Assembly: GCF_028009165.1 (NCBI RefSeq)
Contig: NW_026611618.1
Location: 930,001 to 994,000 of the forward strand
DNA length: 64,000 nucleotides
Reading direction: 5' to 3'
Origin: Akanthomyces muscarius
Taxonomy: Eukaryota; Ascomycota; Sordariomycetes; Hypocreales; Cordycipitaceae
Part shown: piece after piece, positions 62,149 to 64,000 of the stretch
Layout of the letters: each line of letters starts with the position of its first letter
How positions within the stretch are numbered: position 1 is the first letter of the stretch
The notes under the pieces: generated by a model
Databases searched by the model: none
The model's input: the letters and a program-made list of their open reading frames with translations, nothing else
What the model was told of the DNA's origin: nothing
Translations under genes and position numbers: made by a program

Positions 62149-64000
62149 ATGGCCAAAGATGAGTCGTCTCCGGCGCGCAGCCCGGGTTTGGAAGACGCCG
62201 AGTCGCTGTCCTCCGCGCCGCCGCAGCCGAAGCGCACGGCGCCGACAGAGACGACGGAATCGGCTCCGCGCATGAAGCGTGGCAAGTATACATCGCTAGC
62301 ATGGTAAGTGGCATGTCGTTTGATCCTCCGTCCTGGTCCACCGCGTTGCTGGATTCCGCGCTTTCCGTCAACTAGTGCGTAGCGGGCTTTTTTGCTGACG
62401 TGGTACATGCAGCAATGAGTGCAAGAGGCGAAAGCTCAAGTGTCTGCCGATAGCCGACGGCGACAGCTGTGAGCGGTGCAATGCCCGCAAGCTCCAGTGC
62501 ATCTTTGCCGTCAACTCGCCCAAGGGCGACAAGAAACGAGATGATGGGTGAGTTTTTTTGCCCTTGAGCCCCCCCTTTCCATCACCCTCCCCTCTCTCTC
62601 TTTCACGCATCCTCCTCCTCCAATTCCGAGGCAAATCTGGATGCTAACCCAATAATGCGTCCCTAGAAATCAGCAGATACAGCTTCTCGGCGATGAGCTG
62701 GCGCAGGTCCGCCACGAGCTCGCCAACCTCTCCCAGGCCGTGCTTGAGCTGCGGCAGCACCGCTCGCCGGCGCATGCCGCCGCTGTCCAGGGCCGCGCCT
62801 CGAGCCACACCGACCCGTCCTCGACGCAGTCCCCTTCAGGCGCCGCCCTCAGCAAAGATGCGGTGCCCAAGCACCCGCAATTCGTAGGGCCGACGCGCCC
62901 CGCCTACGGCCTCATGATTGCCGAGCGCTCGCTCACGCGCATGGGCATACCCGACTCGCCATCGTCCCCATCGGGCGGCAGCGGGCCTGCCTCGCCAGAC
63001 GCCCCGGCGCCGCATGCCGTCGCCGACCCGGCCGCCGCCGCGGTGGCCGTGGACGTCGAGTTCTGGGCGCAGTGCTCGCCAGCCGAGGCGGCGCGGCTCA
63101 TGGGCGTGTTCGAGGAAGAGGCCGAGTCGGTGTATCCGTACATTGACATCCTCGAGCTAGCCGCCCGGTCGGAGCAGATCCTACGCATCGTCCGCCAGCC
63201 GGAGCTGCTCGAGGAGGAGGCGCTGGCAGGCTCGAGCACAGGTCGGGCGCTCACCACGACAGACATTGACCTTGCCAAGATTGCGGTGGCGATTGGCGTT
63301 GCCATTGAGGCGCGCGGAAAGAACGACCTGTGTGCTGCTATTGCGGCGTCCGTGGAGCAGCACACGGCGCGAATATCGCAGACTGAAGTGTCCCTTCGAG
63401 GCATCCAGCTTTTAATTTCATTAGTACGTTGCCCGAAACCTGTGTTACTAGGGATCTGTTGCTGACCATGATCAGAGCATCTACTACTTCCACAGCGATG
63501 ACGAGCTGCTCGCCTGGCGAACCATTGGCGTCGCTGCTCGCGAGGCTCTAGAAATGGGCCTGCACCGCAAAAGGAGCCTCTACGACAACTTTGCAGACCC
63601 GGCCGCCCGGCAAAGGGCGCTCCGGGTATTCTGCTGTTGCTACATCCTCGATCGTAGATGGAGCTTCGGCACAGGTCTCTCCTTTGCTCTTGTCGACGGC
63701 GACATCGATTCCACCCTACTCGAATCTGTAAGCGCGCCACTGCAAACCCCCTCTACCACCTCCCACCCACTAACCATTCTCTCTTCTTTCCTTTCTTTTA
63801 GGAGCTCGACTCTCCCTACCTGAAGTGCATGGTCGGCTACGCCCGGCTCTGCTCCAAGCTGTGGGAGGCCATCCCTCCCTTTGGCGCGCCCAGCCAGTCG
63901 ATCCCGCACGAGCTCGCGTACGCGCTCGACGCCTCGGCGCTGGAGTGGCTCGACTCCATCCCGCCGCACCTGCAGATGCGACACTACCCGCGCGGCGCCG
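62149..64000 (+). CDS. Zn2Cys6 transcription factor with fungal-specific regulatory domain (partial)
   Basis: Exons 62149-62303, 62413-62547, 62667-63423, 63476-63727 and 63802 to beyond the window end. The DNA-binding domain spans exons 1-2: the first Cys codon is completed across intron 1, giving C-x2-C-x6-C-x8-C-x2-C-x6-C (CNECKRRKLKC … CERCNARKLQC) at about residues 52-79. A short coiled coil follows (QQIQLLGDELAQVRHELANL, dimerisation), then a Ser/Pro/Ala-rich linker, then the fungal_trans middle homology region (VYPYIDILELAARSE, AREALEMGLHRKRS, RVFCCCYILDR) typical of regulators of catabolic genes. Cut by the window edge. The divergent P450 is a candidate target by position only. Confidence 0.9.

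Overview
The window is a piece of a filamentous ascomycete chromosome. Genes are split by short GT-AG introns with CTAAY/CTGAY branch sites, spacing is wide, and coding DNA is GC-rich. One transposon carries a C-to-T (RIP-like) scar. Best-recognised products (Mdm10, Iwr1, CYP504, NmrA-like and ToxD-like reductases) are of Sordariomycete type, probably Hypocreales; the species cannot be named from the sequence.

Layout. 0-12 kb: end of an unknown gene, ribosomal protein S19, a ZIP zinc transporter, a 4-kb gap holding a shard of an oxidoreductase gene, mdm10, a ToxD/LovC-like enoyl reductase, and the five-exon SmE spliceosomal gene. 12.9-15.6 kb: an NmrA-like gene and an alpha/beta hydrolase on the same strand. 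15.6-21.7 kb: gene-poor, with a three-unit tandem repeat. 21.7-33 kb: arrestin-type Rsp5 adaptor, LigB/DODA dioxygenase, a small secreted six-cysteine protein, Tpt1 tRNA 2'-phosphotransferase, a protein with two putative dsRNA-binding domains, and an acidic nuclear protein. 33-50 kb is an accessory island: secreted Lys/Ala-rich, Cys-rich and Gly-rich proteins, a micro-exon gene, broken ankyrin and FAD-monooxygenase genes, a RIP-scarred TIR transposon, another secreted protein and a VOC dioxygenase-like gene. 50.5-64 kb returns to core genes: Mrh4-type mitochondrial helicase, a CBM48 protein, Iwr1, a 44-residue secreted peptide, a CYP504-type P450 and a Zn2Cys6 regulator cut by the window end.

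Main discovery: 41253-43727. What looks like a ~73-bp minisatellite reads as one gene with 34 exons and 33 introns. A signal-peptide exon (84 nt) and exons of 6 and 9 nt are followed by 30 consecutive exons of exactly 3 nt, one codon each, every one flanked by ...AG and GT(A/G)...; the last exon opens with a stop codon. The spliced product is a 63-residue precursor whose six cysteines fall in a knottin-like C-x6-C-x7-CC-x4-C-x7-C framework. Introns 3-33 are diverged copies of one ~70-nt intron. I know of no comparable fungal gene, but cannot search databases.

The island appears to be a nursery and graveyard for secreted proteins: signal-peptide exon plus phase-0 intron architecture recurs in the two Gly-rich paralogs and the micro-exon gene, while the neighbouring catabolic genes are decaying. 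All exon coordinates are inferred by reading splice signals and protein continuity, not from transcripts.
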